Below, piece by piece: positions 14,533 through 26,914 of a stretch of 64,000 nucleotides of DNA. Below the pieces are notes generated by a model, which made no database searches, was not told the origin of the DNA, and saw only the letters and a list, made by a program, of their open reading frames with translations. The DNA is taken from the NCBI RefSeq assembly GCF_048569485.1, contig NC_134364.1, positions 125,314,882-125,378,881 on the forward strand. Direction: 5' to 3'. The number at the start of each line of letters is the position of its first letter. Within the stretch, counting starts at the first letter, position 1. Made by a program: the position numbers and the translations under genes. Source of the DNA: Anomaloglossus baeobatrachus (lineage: Eukaryota; Chordata; Amphibia; Anura; Aromobatidae).

Positions 14533-17500
14533 TCATGTGATCACGGCTCTATATAATCCTCACACGTCTCTTCTTCATGTGATCACGGCTCTATATAATC
14601 TTCACACGTCTCTTCTTCATGTGATCGCGGCTCTATATAATCCTCACACGTCTCTTCTTCATGTGAACCCGGCTTTATATAATCCTCACACGTCTCTTCT
14701 TCATGTGATAGCGGCTCTATATAATCTTCACACGTCTCTTCTTCATGTGATCGCGGCTCTGTATAATCCTCACGTCTCTTCTTCATGTGATCGCGGCTCT
14801 ATATAATCTTCACACGTCTCTTCCTCATGTGATCGCGACTCTATATAATCCTCACACGTCTTTTCTTCGTGTGATCGCGGCTCTGTATAATCCTCACGTC
14901 TCTTCTTCATGTGATCACGGCTCTATATAATCCTCACACGTCTCTTCTTCATGTGATCGCGGCTCTATATAATCTTCACACGTCTCTTCCTCATGTGATC
15001 GCGGCTCTATATAATCCTCACACGTCTTTTCTTTGTGTGATCACGGCTCTATATAATCCTCACACGTCTCCTCTTCATGTGATCACGGCTCTATATAATC
15101 CTCACACATCTCTTCTTCATGTGATCGCGGCTCTATATAATCTTCACACGTCTCTTCTTCATGTGATCGCGGCTCTCTATAATCTTCACACATCTCTTCT
15201 TTATGTGATCGCGGCTCTATATAATCCTCACACATCTCTTCTTCATGTGATCGCGGCTCTATATAATCTTCACACGTCTCTTCCTCATGTGATCGCGGCT
15301 CTATATAATCCTCACACGTCTTTTCTTCGTGTGATCGCGGCTCTGTATAATCCTCACGTCTCTTCTTCATGTGATCGCAGCTCTATATAATCCTCACACG
15401 TCTCCTCTTCATGTGATCACGGCTCTATATAATCTTCACACGTCTCTTCTTCATGTGATCACGGCTCTATATAATCCTCACACGTCTCTTCTTCATGTGA
15501 TAGCGGCTCTATATAATCTTCACACATCTCTTCTTCATGTGATCGCGGCTCTATATAATCCTCACACGTCTCTTCTTTATGTGAACCCGGCTTTATATAA
15601 TCCTCACACGTCTCTTCTTCATGTGATCGCGGCTCTATATAATCCTCACACGTCTTCTTCATGTGATCGCGGCTCTATATAATCCTCACGTCTCTTCTTC
15701 ATGTGATCACGGCTCTATATAATCCTCACACGTCTCTTCTTCATGTGATCGCGGCTCTGTATAATCCTCACGTCTCTTCTTCATGTGATCGCGGCTCTAT
15801 ATAATCCTCACGTCTCTTCTTCATGTGATCGCGGCTCTATATAATCTTCACACATCTCTTCTTCATGTGATCGCAGCTCTATGTAATCCTCACACGTCTC
15901 TTCTTCATGTGATCGCGGCTCTATATAATCCTCACACGTCTTCTTCATGTGATCGCGGCTCTATATAATCCTCACGTCTCTTCTTCATGTGATCACGGCT
16001 CTATATAATCCTCACACGTCTCTTCTTCATGTGATCGCGGCTCTCTATAATCCTCACACATCTCTTCTTCATGTGATCGCGGCTCTCTATAATCTTCACA
16101 CATCTCTTCTTTATGTGATCGCGGCTCTATATAATCCTCACACATCTCTTCTTCATGTGATCGCGGCTCTATATAATCTTCACACGTCTCTTCTTCATGT
16201 GATCGCGGCTCTATATAATCCTCACACGTCTTTTCTTCATGTGAACCCGGCTTTATATAATCCTCACACGTCTCTTCTTCATGTGATAGCGGCTCTATAT
16301 AATCTTCACACGTCTCTTCTTCATGTGATCACGGCTCTATATAATCCTCACGTCTCTTCTTCATGTGATCGCGGCTCTATATAATCTTCACACGTCTCCT
16401 CTTCATGTGATCGCGGCTCTATATAATCCTCACGTCTCTTCTTCATGTGATCGCGGCTCTATATAATCTTCACACGTCTCTTCTTCATGTGATTGCGGCT
16501 CTATATAATCCTCACACGTCTCTTCTTCATGTGAACCCGGCTTTATATAATCCTCACACATCTCTTCTTCATGTGATAGCGGCTCTATATAATCTTCACA
16601 CATCTCTTCTTCATGTGATCGCGGCTCTATATAATCCTCACACGTCTCTTCTTTATGTGAACCCGGCTCTATATAATCCTCACACGTCTCTTCTTCATGT
16701 GATCGCGGCTCTATATAATCCTCACACGTCTTCTTCATGTGATCGCGGCTCTATATAATCCTCACGTCTCTTCTTCATGTGATCACGGCTCTATATAATC
16801 CTCACACGTCTCTTCTTCATGTGATCGCGGCTCTATATAATCCTCACACATCTCTTCTTTATATGATATAATCGTCTCTTCTTCATGTGATCGCGGCTCT
16901 ATGTAATAATCCTCACGTCTCTTCTTCATGTAATCACGGCTCTATATAATCCTCACACGTCTCTTCTTCATGTGATCACGGCTCTATATAATCCTCACAC
17001 GTCTCTTCTTCATGTGATCACGGCTCTATATAATCTTCACACGTCTCTTCTTCATGTGATCGCGGCTCTATATAATCCTCACACGTCTCTTCTTCATGTG
17101 AACCCGGCTTTATATAATCCTCACACGTCTCTTCTTCATGTGATAGCGGCTCTATATAATCTTCACACGTCTCTTCTTCATGTGATCGCGGCTCTATATA
17201 ATCCTCACACGTCTCTTCTTCATGTGATCGCGGCTCTATATAATCTTCACACGTCTCTTCCTCATGTGATCGCGGCTCTATATAATCCTCACACGTCTTT
17301 TCTTCGTGTGATCGCGGCTCTGTATAATCCTCACGTCTCTTCTTCATGTGATCACGGCTCTATATAATCCTCACACGTCTCTTCTTCATGTGATCGCGGC
17401 TCTATATAATCTTCACACGTCTCTTCCTCATGTGATCGCGGCTCTATATAATCCTCACACGTCTTTTCTTTGTGTGATCGCGGCTCTGTATAATCCTCAC

Positions 17501-20500
17501 GTCTCTTCTTCATGTGATCACGGCTCTATATAATCCTCACACGTCTCCTCTTCATGTGATCACGGCTCTATATAATCCTCACACATCTCTTCTTCATGTG
17601 ATCGCGGCTCTATATAATCTTCACACGTCTCTTCCTCATGTGATCGCGGCTCTATATAATCCTCACACATCTTTTCTTCGTGTGATCGCGGCTCTGTATA
17701 ATCCTCACGTCTCTTCTTCATGTGATCACGGCTCTATATAATCCTCACACGTCTCTTCTTCATGTGATCGCGGCTCTATATAATCCTCACACGTCTCCTC
17801 TTCATGTGATCACGGCTCTATATAATCTTCACACGTCTCTTCTTCATGTGATCACGGCTCTATATAATCCTCACACGTCTCTTCTTCATGTGATAGCGGC
17901 TCTATATAATCGTCACACATCTCTTCTTCATGTGATCGCAGCTCTATATAATCCTCACACGTCTCTTCTTTATGTGAACCCGGCTTTATATAATCCTCAC
18001 ACGTCTCTTCTTCATGTGATCGCGGCTCTATATAATCCTCACACGTCTTCTTCATGTGATCGCGGCTCTATATAATCCTCACGCGTCTCTTCTTCATGTG
18101 ATCGCGGCTCTCTATAATCTTCACACATCTCTTTTTTATGTGATCGCGGCTCTATATAATCCTCACACATCTCTTCTTCATGTGATCGCGGCTCTATATA
18201 ATCTTCACACGTCTCTTCCTCATGTGATCGCGGCTCTATATAATCCTCACACGTCTTTTCTTCGTTTGATCGCGGCTCTGTATAATCCTCACGTCTCTTC
18301 TTCATGTGATCGCGGCTCTATATAATCCTCACGTCTCTTCTTCATGTGATTGCGGCTCTATATAATCTTCACACGTCTCCTCTTCATGTGATCGCGGCTC
18401 TATATAATCCTCACGTCTCTTCTTCATGTGATCGCGGCTCTATATAATCCTCACACGTCTCTTCTTCATGTGATCGCGGCTCTATGTAATCCTCACACGT
18501 CTCTTCTTCATGTGATCGCGGCTCTATATAATCCTCACGTCTCTTCTTCATGTGATCACGGCTCTATATAATCCTCACACGTCTCTTCTTCATGTGATCG
18601 CTGCTCTCTATAATCTTCACACATCTCTTCTTTATGTGATCGCGGCTCTATATAATCCTCACACATCTCTTCTTCATGTGATCGCGGCTCTATATAATCT
18701 TCACACGTCTCTTCTTCATGTGATCGTGGCTCTATATAATCCTCACACGTCTTTTCTTCATGTGATCGCGGCTCTGTATAATCCTCACGTCTCTTCTTCA
18801 TGTGATCGCGGCTCTATATAATCCTCACGTCTCTTCTTCATGTGATCGCAGCTCTATATAATCCTCACGTCTCTTCTTGATGTGATCGCGGCTCTATATA
18901 ATCTTCACACGTCTCCTCTTCATGTGATCGCGGCTCTATATAATCCTCACGTCTCTTCTTCATGTGATCGCAGCTCTATATAATCCTCACGTCTCTTCTT
19001 GATGTGATCGCGGCTCTATATAATCCTCACACGTCTCTTCTTCATGTGATCGCGGCTCTATATAATCCTCACACGTCTCTTCTTCATGTGATCGCGGCTC
19101 TATATAATCCTCACATGTCTCTTCTTCATGTGATCGCGGCTCTATATAATCCTCACACATCTCTTCATGTGATCGTGGCTCTATATAATCCTCACACGTC
19201 TCTTCTTCATGTGATCGCGGCTCTATATAATCTTCACATGTCTCTTCTTCATGTGATCGCGGCTCTTTATAATCCTCACACGTCTCTTCTTCATGTGATC
19301 GCGGCTCTATATAATCCTCACACGTCTCTTCTTCATGTGATCGCGGCTCTATATAATCCTCACGTCTCTTCTTCATGTGATCGTGGCTCTATATAATCCT
19401 CACACGTCTCTTCTTCATGTGATCGTGGCTCTATATAATCATCACACGTCTCTTCTTCATGTGATCGCGGCTCTATATAATCCTCACACGTCTCTTCTTC
19501 ATGTGATCGTGGCTCTATATAATCCTCACATGTCTCTTCTTCATGTGATAGCGGCTCTATATAATCTTCACACATCTCTTCTTCATGTGATCGCAGCTCT
19601 ATATAATCCTCACACGTCTCTTCTTCATGTGATTGCGGCTCTCTATAATCATCACACGTCTCTTCTTCATGTGATTGCGGCTCTCTATAATCCTCACACG
19701 TCTCTTCTTCATGTGATCGCGGCTCTATATAATCCTCACATGTCTCTTCTTCATGTGATCGCAGCTCTATATAATCCTCACACGTCTCTTCTTCATGTGA
19801 TCGTGGCTCTATATAATCATCACACGTCTCTTCTTCATGTGATCGTGGCTCTATATAATCATCACACGTCTCTTCTTCATGTGATCGCGGCTCTATATAA
19901 TCCTCACACGTCTCTTCTTCATGTGATCGTGGCTCTATATAATCCTCACACGTCTCTTCTTCATGTGATCGTGGCTCTATATAATCATCACACGTCTCTT
20001 CTTCATGTGATCGCGGCTCTATATAATCCTCACATGTCTCTTCTTCATGTGATCGTGGCTCTATATAATCATCACACGTCTCTTCTTCATGTGATCGCGG
20101 CTCTATATAATCCTCACGTCTCTTCTTCATGTGATCGTGGCTCTATATAATCCTCACACGTCTCTTCTTCATGTGATCGTGGCTCTATATAATCATCACA
20201 CGTCTCTTCTTCATGTGATCGTGGCTCTATATAATCCTCACACGTCTCTTCTTCATGTGATCGTGGCTCTATATAATCCTCACACGTCTCTTCTTCATGT
20301 GATCGCGGCTCTATATAATCCTCACGTCTCTTCTTCATGTGATTGCGGCTCTATATAATCATCACACGTCTCTTCTTCATGTGATCGTGGCTCTATATAA
20401 TCCTCACACGTCTCTTCTTCATGTGATCGTGGCTCTATATAATCCTCACACGTCTCTTCTTCATGTGATCGTGGCTCTATATAATCATCACACGTCTCTT

Positions 20501-22084
20501 CTTCATGTGATCGCGGCTCTATATAATCCTCACATGTCTCTTCTTCATGTGATCGTGGCTCTATATAATCATCACACGTCTCTTCTTCATGTGATCGCGG
20601 CTCTATATAATCCTCACGTCTCTTCTTCATGTGATTGCGGCTCTATATAATCTTCACACGTCTCTTCTTCATGTGATCGCGGCTCTATATAATCCTCACA
20701 CGTCTCTTCTTCATGTGATCGTGGCTCTATATAATCCTCACACGTCTCTTCTTCATGTGATCGTGGCTTTATATAATCCTCACACGTCTCTTCTTCATGT
20801 GATAGCGGCTCTATATAATCTTCACACATCTCTTCTTCATGTGATCGCAGCTCTATATAATCCTCACACGTCTCTTCTTCATGTGATTGCGGCTCTCTAT
20901 AATCATCACACGTCTCTTCTTCATGTGATCGCGGCTCTATATAATCCTCACGTCTCTTCTTCATGTGATCGCGGCTCTATATAATCCTCACACGTCTCTT
21001 CTTCATGTGATCGCGGCTCTATATAATCCTCACACGTCTCTTCTTCATGTGATCGCGGCTCTATATAATCCTCACACGTCTCTTCTTCATGTGATCGCGG
21101 CTCTATATAATCCTCACACGTCTCTTCTTCATGTGATCGCGGCTCTATATAATCCTCACATGTCTCTTCTTCATGTGATCGCGGCTCTATATAATCCTCA
21201 CACGTCTCTTCTTCATGTGATTGCGGCTCTCTATAATCATCACACGTCTCTTCTTCATGTGATTGCGGCTCTCTATAATCATCACACGTCTCTTCTTCAT
21301 GTGATTGCGGCTCTCTATAATCATCACACGTCTCTTCTTCATGTGATCGCGGCTCTATATAATCTTCACACGTCTCTTCTTCATGTGATCGCGGCTCTAT
21401 ATAATCTTCACACGTCTCTTCTTCATGTGATCGCGGCTCTATATAATCCTCACACGTCTCTTCTTCATGTGATCGCGGCTCTATATAATCCTCACACGTC
21501 TCTTCTTCATGTGATCGCGGCTCTATATAATCCTCACACGTCTCTTCTTCATGTGATCGCGGCTCTATATAATCCTCACACGTCTCTTCTTCATGTGATC
21601 GCGGCTCTATATAATCCTCACACGTCTCTTCTTCATGTGATCGCGGCTCTATATAATCCTCACACGTCTCTTCTTCATGTGATCGCGGCTCTATATAATC
21701 CTCACACGTCTCTTCTTCATGTGATCGCGGCTCTATATAATCCTCACACGTCTCTTCTTCATGTGATCGCGGCTCTATATAATCCTCACATGTCTCTTCT
21801 TCATGTGATCGCGGCTCTATATAATCCTCACACGTCTATTCTTCATGTGATCGCGGCTCTATATAATCCTCACACGTCTCTTCTTCATGTGATCGCGGCT
21901 CTATATAATCCTCACACGTCTCTTCTTCATGTGATCGCAGCTCTATATAATCCTCACATGTCTCTTCTTCATGTGATCGCAGCTCTATATAATCCTCACA
22001 CGTCTCTTCTTCATGTGATCGCGGCTCTATATAATCCTCACACGTCTCTTCTTCATGTGATCGCGGCTCTATATAATCCTCACA

Positions 22085-22854
22085 TTTTGGTATAGATACA
22101 TATTTCGGTATAATTCCAGCTCTCTGTATTTCAGGTTACATGGTATAATCTCGTTTTATCATTATTGGGTGCAGTGAAAAGCAGCACTACCTGATATAAT
22201 AATGGCGGTCCATTCAGTGCCTCGTATGACCTCAGTAATTAGCCTCTGATGTGATTAATATGGACACGTCTGCTTTCCCCGCAGGCCGTATAAGGCCGGA
22301 GTGGGTGGCTAAAGTGGCATGAAGGACAATTAAGTGGAAGCCGTGTGACCTCCCTCTGAAGGACACACAGTGACCTCCCCTATATCTCCCCTCAGTGCAG
22401 GCGGCTGTATACACCACAGGGAAGACATCTTTCCTGTACTCGGCTGTGCTAGGACTCCAGGAGCGAAAGGGTTAATCGGGGCCTCCTGCACTAAACAATG
22501 AACAAAGCAGTGGGCGGGCGAGGTGGTGGAATTAAGGGTGTGCCGCCTGCGAGGTGCGGCTGGGAGCTCCCTGCACAAGCATCTACCATCTGCAGCATCA
22601 ATCCTAGCAGGAGGGACCCCGACTTTACCCACCACAGCCCGGCCACATCAGGGACAGCAATCTGTATTGTTGCCCATAGCAACCAATCACAGTGCTGCTT
22701 TCATTTCACAACCTGCTGTGAAAAGATGAAATCTGCGCTGTGATTGGTTGCTAGGAGCTATAAGAACAATTCATCCTAAAGTCAGCTTTGTAAATCTGTG
22801 ATCTCCACTATGGCGGATGGTTTGTGTGGTATCATACTGTTGGACAGGTAAGTA
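22085..22854. other. Single-copy-looking spacer, no gene recognised
   Basis: Non-repetitive DNA between the 42-bp and 61-bp arrays. Short open frames of 60 to 100 codons occur on both strands, but none resembles a family I know and none is bounded by convincing splice signals. It holds AT-rich stretches such as taattag and gattaatatgg near 22,235-22,262, and a small foldback near its right end, given separately. Confidence 0.6.
22677..22753. repeat. Short foldback (MITE-like inverted repeat)
   Basis: The left arm tagcaaccaatcacag at 22,677 is mirrored by ctgtgattggttgcta ending at 22,753. The inner parts (ctttcatttcac and gatgaaat) also pair imperfectly, giving arms of about 33 bp around a short loop. 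The arms carry CCAAT/ATTGG motifs. It could be a remnant of a small non-autonomous DNA transposon. I could not find target-site duplications. Confidence 0.6.
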
Positions 22855-24585
22855 CTAGTATTCCCTGTTATCAGCCATTACTGGGGGAGAGACTGTAGGA
22901 CAGGTGACTACAATCTATTACTCCCTGTTATCAGCCATTACTGAGGGAGGAGACTGTAGGACAGGTGACTACAATCTATTACTCCCTGTTATCAGCCATT
23001 ACTGGGGGAGGAGACTGTAGGACAGGTGACTACAATCTATTACTCCCTGTTATCAGCCATTACTGGGGGAGGAGACTGTAGGACAGGTGACTACAATCTA
23101 TTACTCCCTGTTATCAGCCATTACTGGGGGAGGAGACTGTAGGACACGTGACTACAATCTATTATTCCCTGTTATCAGCCATTACTGGGGGAGGAGACTG
23201 TAGGATAGGTGACTACAATCTTTTACTCCCTGTTATTAGCCATTACTGGGGGAGGAGACTGTAGGACACGTGACTACAATCTATTACTCCCTGTTATCAG
23301 CCATTACTGGGGGAGTAGACTGTATTACAGTGAACTACAATCTATTACACCCTGTTATCAGCCATTTCTGGGGGAGGAGACTGTAGGACACGTGACTACA
23401 ATCTATTACTCCCTGTTATCAGCCATTACTGGGGAAGTAGACTGTAGGACAGGTGACTACAATCTATTACTCCCTGTTATCAGCCATTACTGGGGGAGTA
23501 GACTGTAGGACAGGTGACTACAATCTTTTACTCCCTGTTATCAGCCATTACTGGGGGAGGAGACTGTAGGACAGGTAACTACAATCTATTACTCCCTGTT
23601 ATCAGCCATTACTGGGGGAGTAGACTGTGGGACAGGTGACTACAATCTATTACTCCCTGTTATCAGCCATTACTGGGGGAGTAGACTGTAGGACAGGTGA
23701 CTACAATCTATTACTCCCTGTTATCAGCCATTACTGGGGGAGTAGACTGTGGGACAGGTGACTACAATCTATTACTCCCTGTTATCAGCCATTACTGGGG
23801 GAGTAGACTGTAGGACAGGTGACTACAATCTATTACTCCCTGTTATCAGCCATTACTGCGGGAGGAGACTGTAGGACACGTGACTACAATCTATTACGCT
23901 CTGTTATCAGCCATTACTGGGGGAGGAGACTGTAGGACACGTGACTACAATCTATTACTCCCTGTTATCAGCCATTACTGGGGGAGTAGACTGTAGGACA
24001 GGTGACTACAATCTATTACTCCCTGTTATCAGCCATTACTGGGGGAGTAGACTGTAGGACAGGTGACTACAATCTATTACTCCCTGTTATCAGCCATTAC
24101 TGCGGGAGGAGACTGTAGGACACGTGACTACAATCTATTACGCCCTGTTATCAGCCATTACTGGGGGAGTAGACTGTAGGACAGGTGACTACAATCTATT
24201 ACTCCCTGTTATCAGCCATTACTGCGGGAGGAGACTGTAGGACACGTGACTACAATCTATTACTCCCTGTTATCAGCCATTACTGGGGGAGGAGACTGTA
24301 GGACACGTAACTACAATCTATTACTCCCTGTTATCAGCCATTACTGGGGGAGGAGACTGTAGGACAGGTGACTAAAATCTATTACTCCCTGTTATCAGCC
24401 ATTACTGGGGGAGGAAACTGTAGGACAGGTGACTAAAATCTATTACTCCCTGTTATCAGCCATTACTGGGGGAGGCGACTGTAGGACAGGTGATTACAAT
24501 CTATTACTCCCTGTTATCAGCCATTACTGGGGGAGGAGGCTGTAGGACAGGTGAGTACAATCTATTACTCTCTGGTATCAGCCAT
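22855..24585. repeat. 61-bp minisatellite, about 28 units
   Basis: Unit starts tactccctgttatcagccat, followed by tactgggggaggagactgta and ggacaggtgactacaatctat. Most units are 61 bp. Two recurrent single-base variants are mixed along the array: gacaggtgac versus gacacgtgac, and gaggagac versus gagtagac. The last units decay into the following spacer around 24,580. Confidence 0.95.
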
Positions 24586-25050
24586 GACGTCCTCTCTGGG
24601 TTACTAGCCCGGTCATACAGGACCCGGTCAGGCGGCAGGTCAGGGCCGATGCTGCTTGTCTCCTGGCGATGTCTCGGGGGACCTCGGGGCGCAGTCATTT
24701 CCTGGCCGCAGATGTCTGCACATCCTCTTACAGCCACAGACGGCCCAAAACAGGATGAGAGGACTGAGTGGGACCGAAATCCTGGATTACAGCAAATCCT
24801 CTCCCTTCTTCACCAGCCCCTGGGGTCCATGCTCGGGAGCGCGGCCATGCTGCCCACACAGGGACAGTCTTGGTTTCTGGGTTTCTGCATCTGAGAAGCT
24901 CCAAAAACGCAACAAAGTCTCAAGATAATTTCCCAAAAAGTACAAAACTTGGAATAAATGAAGGTTGTCAGAGCTGAGCCCAGAACCCCCAAGTTCAGTA
25001 CAACTTATACATGATGTCATGTGCAGATATCGCGGGCAGAGAGGGGTTTT
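24586..25050. other. Spacer, no gene recognised
   Basis: Non-tandem sequence between the 61-bp array and the LTR-like repeat. Overlapping open frames up to 142 codons exist on both strands, but none looks like a known protein. There is no tandem structure or obvious terminal repeat. Confidence 0.5.
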
Positions 25051-26227
25051 TGGGAACGCCGCTCGCCTGGGGAATCCCTGGCGCTCGGGTCCGATGCTTC
25101 TGCTCTTCGGTGGCTCAAGCACGGGGCCGGACCCGGGGGTCTTGAGCAGCGCCTCCTCGCCCACGAGTGAAAGGGGAAGGTTTGGTGGTGAGATGTCCGT
25201 TATGACGCCACCCACGGGTTTGTGGTGATGGTGGGCACCACCGGTGCTGGTGACGGGGGTTCCGGGAGCGATGGCTGGGAGCAGCTGAGGTGTTGGCCCC
25301 TCCGTGGGTAGGGGCGGTTGGTCCCGGGGCCCCGGTTGAGGGTTAATGAGTAGGGGATAGGTGTAGGTGCCGATGCGGGGAGGCAGCGCGGAAGCGGGGC
25401 AGCGATACAGTGCAGCGCTGTGCCGGATGGCACTGGTGTACTCACTCAGGTAGTCAATAACAGAGTCTCTGGTAAACCAAACGGCTGGATGGACGGGGCC
25501 GGCAGTCGGCTGCGGCGTCTACACTCTCCCCGGACGGGTTGGTCGCAGCTGTCTTTCCCTGCACCTGTGTGTAAATGTTTGACCCCTATGGATTCCCACG
25601 GGTGGTCCACTTCCCGGCTTGTACGTGTCTCGGGAGAGCCCGTTTTGCCCGCAGGCACTGGCCCTTGGATCTCTGGCCGGTGGCGGTGGCTCTTATCCGG
25701 ACTGGTTGGGCTGTTGTCTTCTGACGGGACTTGGGTGGGAATGAACCCCTGAGGTCCAGACCGCAATCAGAGAATTTGACCGTTACGGCGGCTTCCGAGC
25801 CTAGTCAGGGTCTGAGTACCCTGCCTTGGTGCTTAGCTTCACTCCGCTCCCCAGTTCGGTACCGGCGGGCCACCGCCCGACCCCGGTCCTACGGTTCCGT
25901 AGACGTCCACTAACTCCTGCAGACGGCCACCACCGTCTGCCGACCTTGCTGACTGTACCTGGGCTCCGACCCAGACACATACAGTCTCCACTTCCACTCC
26001 TGAACTTGACTCTCCTCCAACTCCTACTTCAACTGACTTTTTCCCGCCTCCAGGCCTGTGAACTCCTCGGTGGGTGGGGCCAACCGCCTGGCTCCGCCCC
26101 ACCTGGTGTGGACTTCAGACCCTGGAGGAGGCAACAAGGATTTTGTCTGACGGATGTTCCCTACCAGGAAAGAGGGTGTGTGTGCATGTGGTGTTATTCT
26201 GTGACCCCTGGGGTCCAGGGCCTCACA
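25051..26227 (-). mobile_element. LTR-like repeat, probable old solo LTR
   Basis: The reverse complement aligns along its length with 44,326-45,479, at clearly diverged but unmistakable similarity. Shared landmarks on the element strand are the start tgtgaggccctgg (tgtgacgccctgg in the other copy), ggagccaggcggttgg, the segment around gcccgccggtaccga, tccagaccgcaatcag, tctctggtaaac, and gtgacgccac near the end. Both copies begin TGTGA and appear to end in CA, about 1.15 to 1.18 kb apart, and similarity stops at these points. That is the pattern expected of an LTR present once with internal sequence (44.3 kb) and once alone (here). No target-site duplication was found, which suits an old fossil. 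The family, Ty3/Gypsy-like or other, cannot be decided from this window. Confidence 0.55.
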
Positions 26228-26231
26228 CAGA

Positions 26232-26731
26232 CGCTGATCAAGCAGGGGACGATGCCGAGCGCAGACACTGAACAAGCAGGCAACGCTGGGGAGCGCAGAC
26301 ACTGAACAAACAGGCAACGCCGGGGAGCGCAAACACTGAACAAACAGGCAACGCCGAGGAGCGCAAACACTGAACAAGCAGGGGACGCCGCCGAGCGTAA
26401 ACACTGAACAAGCAGGCAACACCGGGGAGCGCAGACACTGAACAAGCAGGGGACGTTGCCGAGCGTAGACACTGAACAAGCAGGCAACACCGGGGAGCGC
26501 AAACACTGAACAAGCAGGGGACGCCGCCGAGCGTAGACACTGAACAAGCAGGCAACACCGGGGAGCGCAGATACTGAACAAGCAGGCAACACCGGGGAGC
26601 GCAGACACTGAACACGCAGGCAATGCCGGGGAGCGCAGACACTGAACACACAGGCAACACCGGGGAGCGCAGACACTGAACACACAGACAATGCTGGGGA
26701 GCGCAGACACTGAACACGCAGGCAACGCCGG
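26232..26731. repeat. 34-bp minisatellite, about 15 units
   Basis: Unit approximately gcagacactgaacaagcagg followed by caacaccggggagc. Variants include caagcaggggacgccgccgagcgtagac. The array abuts the end of the LTR-like repeat. Minus-strand open frames with a cysteine-rich 11-residue pattern (CVFSVCAPRxC) are by-products of the repeat. Confidence 0.93.
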
Positions 26732-26914
26732 ATTCCATGTTGCTGGTGATGCAGAGTGTTAAACTAAATTAATTCCCCGCAGACCTCACTGCTCCTTTCT
26801 ATCTGGAGGCAGAGCATGGGCTTCAACTCTGGAAAGGAAAAACTACATTTGGGTTAATAAAATAAGAATATATATATATATTTTTTTTTTACAAACTTGT
26901 TACTTGTGCTCTGA
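26732..26914. other. Short AT-rich spacer
   Basis: Non-tandem DNA between two minisatellites, ending in an (at)n run and a poly-T tract at about 26,868-26,891. No gene signal. Confidence 0.6.

Larger units (their letters stand above)
1..22084. repeat. 42-bp satellite array, about 530 units
   Basis: The whole left third is a head-to-tail array of a 42-bp unit containing ctatataatcctcacacg, then tctcttcttcatg and tgatcgcggct. Shorter units are frequent: 40 bp where cacacgtc becomes cacgtc, and 39 bp where a tct is lost. Variant units replace tgatcgcgg with tgaacccgg or tgatagcgg. Because 42 is divisible by three and the unit has no stop in some frames, both strands show long repetitive open frames with a 14-residue period (ALYNPHTSLLHVIA on plus, EDYIEPRSHEEETC on minus). 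The 40-bp units shift the frame often, and I see no promoter, splice or codon signal, so I read it as non-coding satellite. The array continues beyond the left edge and ends abruptly at 22,084. Units from about 19,000 onward are more uniform than those to the left. Confidence 0.97.

Noticed and set aside
25-22095. Dozens of open frames of 60 to 376 codons on both strands with ALYNPHTSLLHV or EDYIEPRSHEEE patterns
   Set aside because: They are translations of the 42-bp satellite. They start and stop where 40-bp units shift the frame, exist on both strands, and have no gene-like flanks.
22232-22743. Overlapping frames of 61 to 101 codons in the unique spacer
   Set aside because: Present on both strands, GC-driven, partly over the foldback, with no recognisable protein motif.
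24490-26305. Open frames of 60 to 159 codons as possible exons
   Set aside because: They lie in the spacer and the LTR-like repeat, occur on both strands, and match no family I know.
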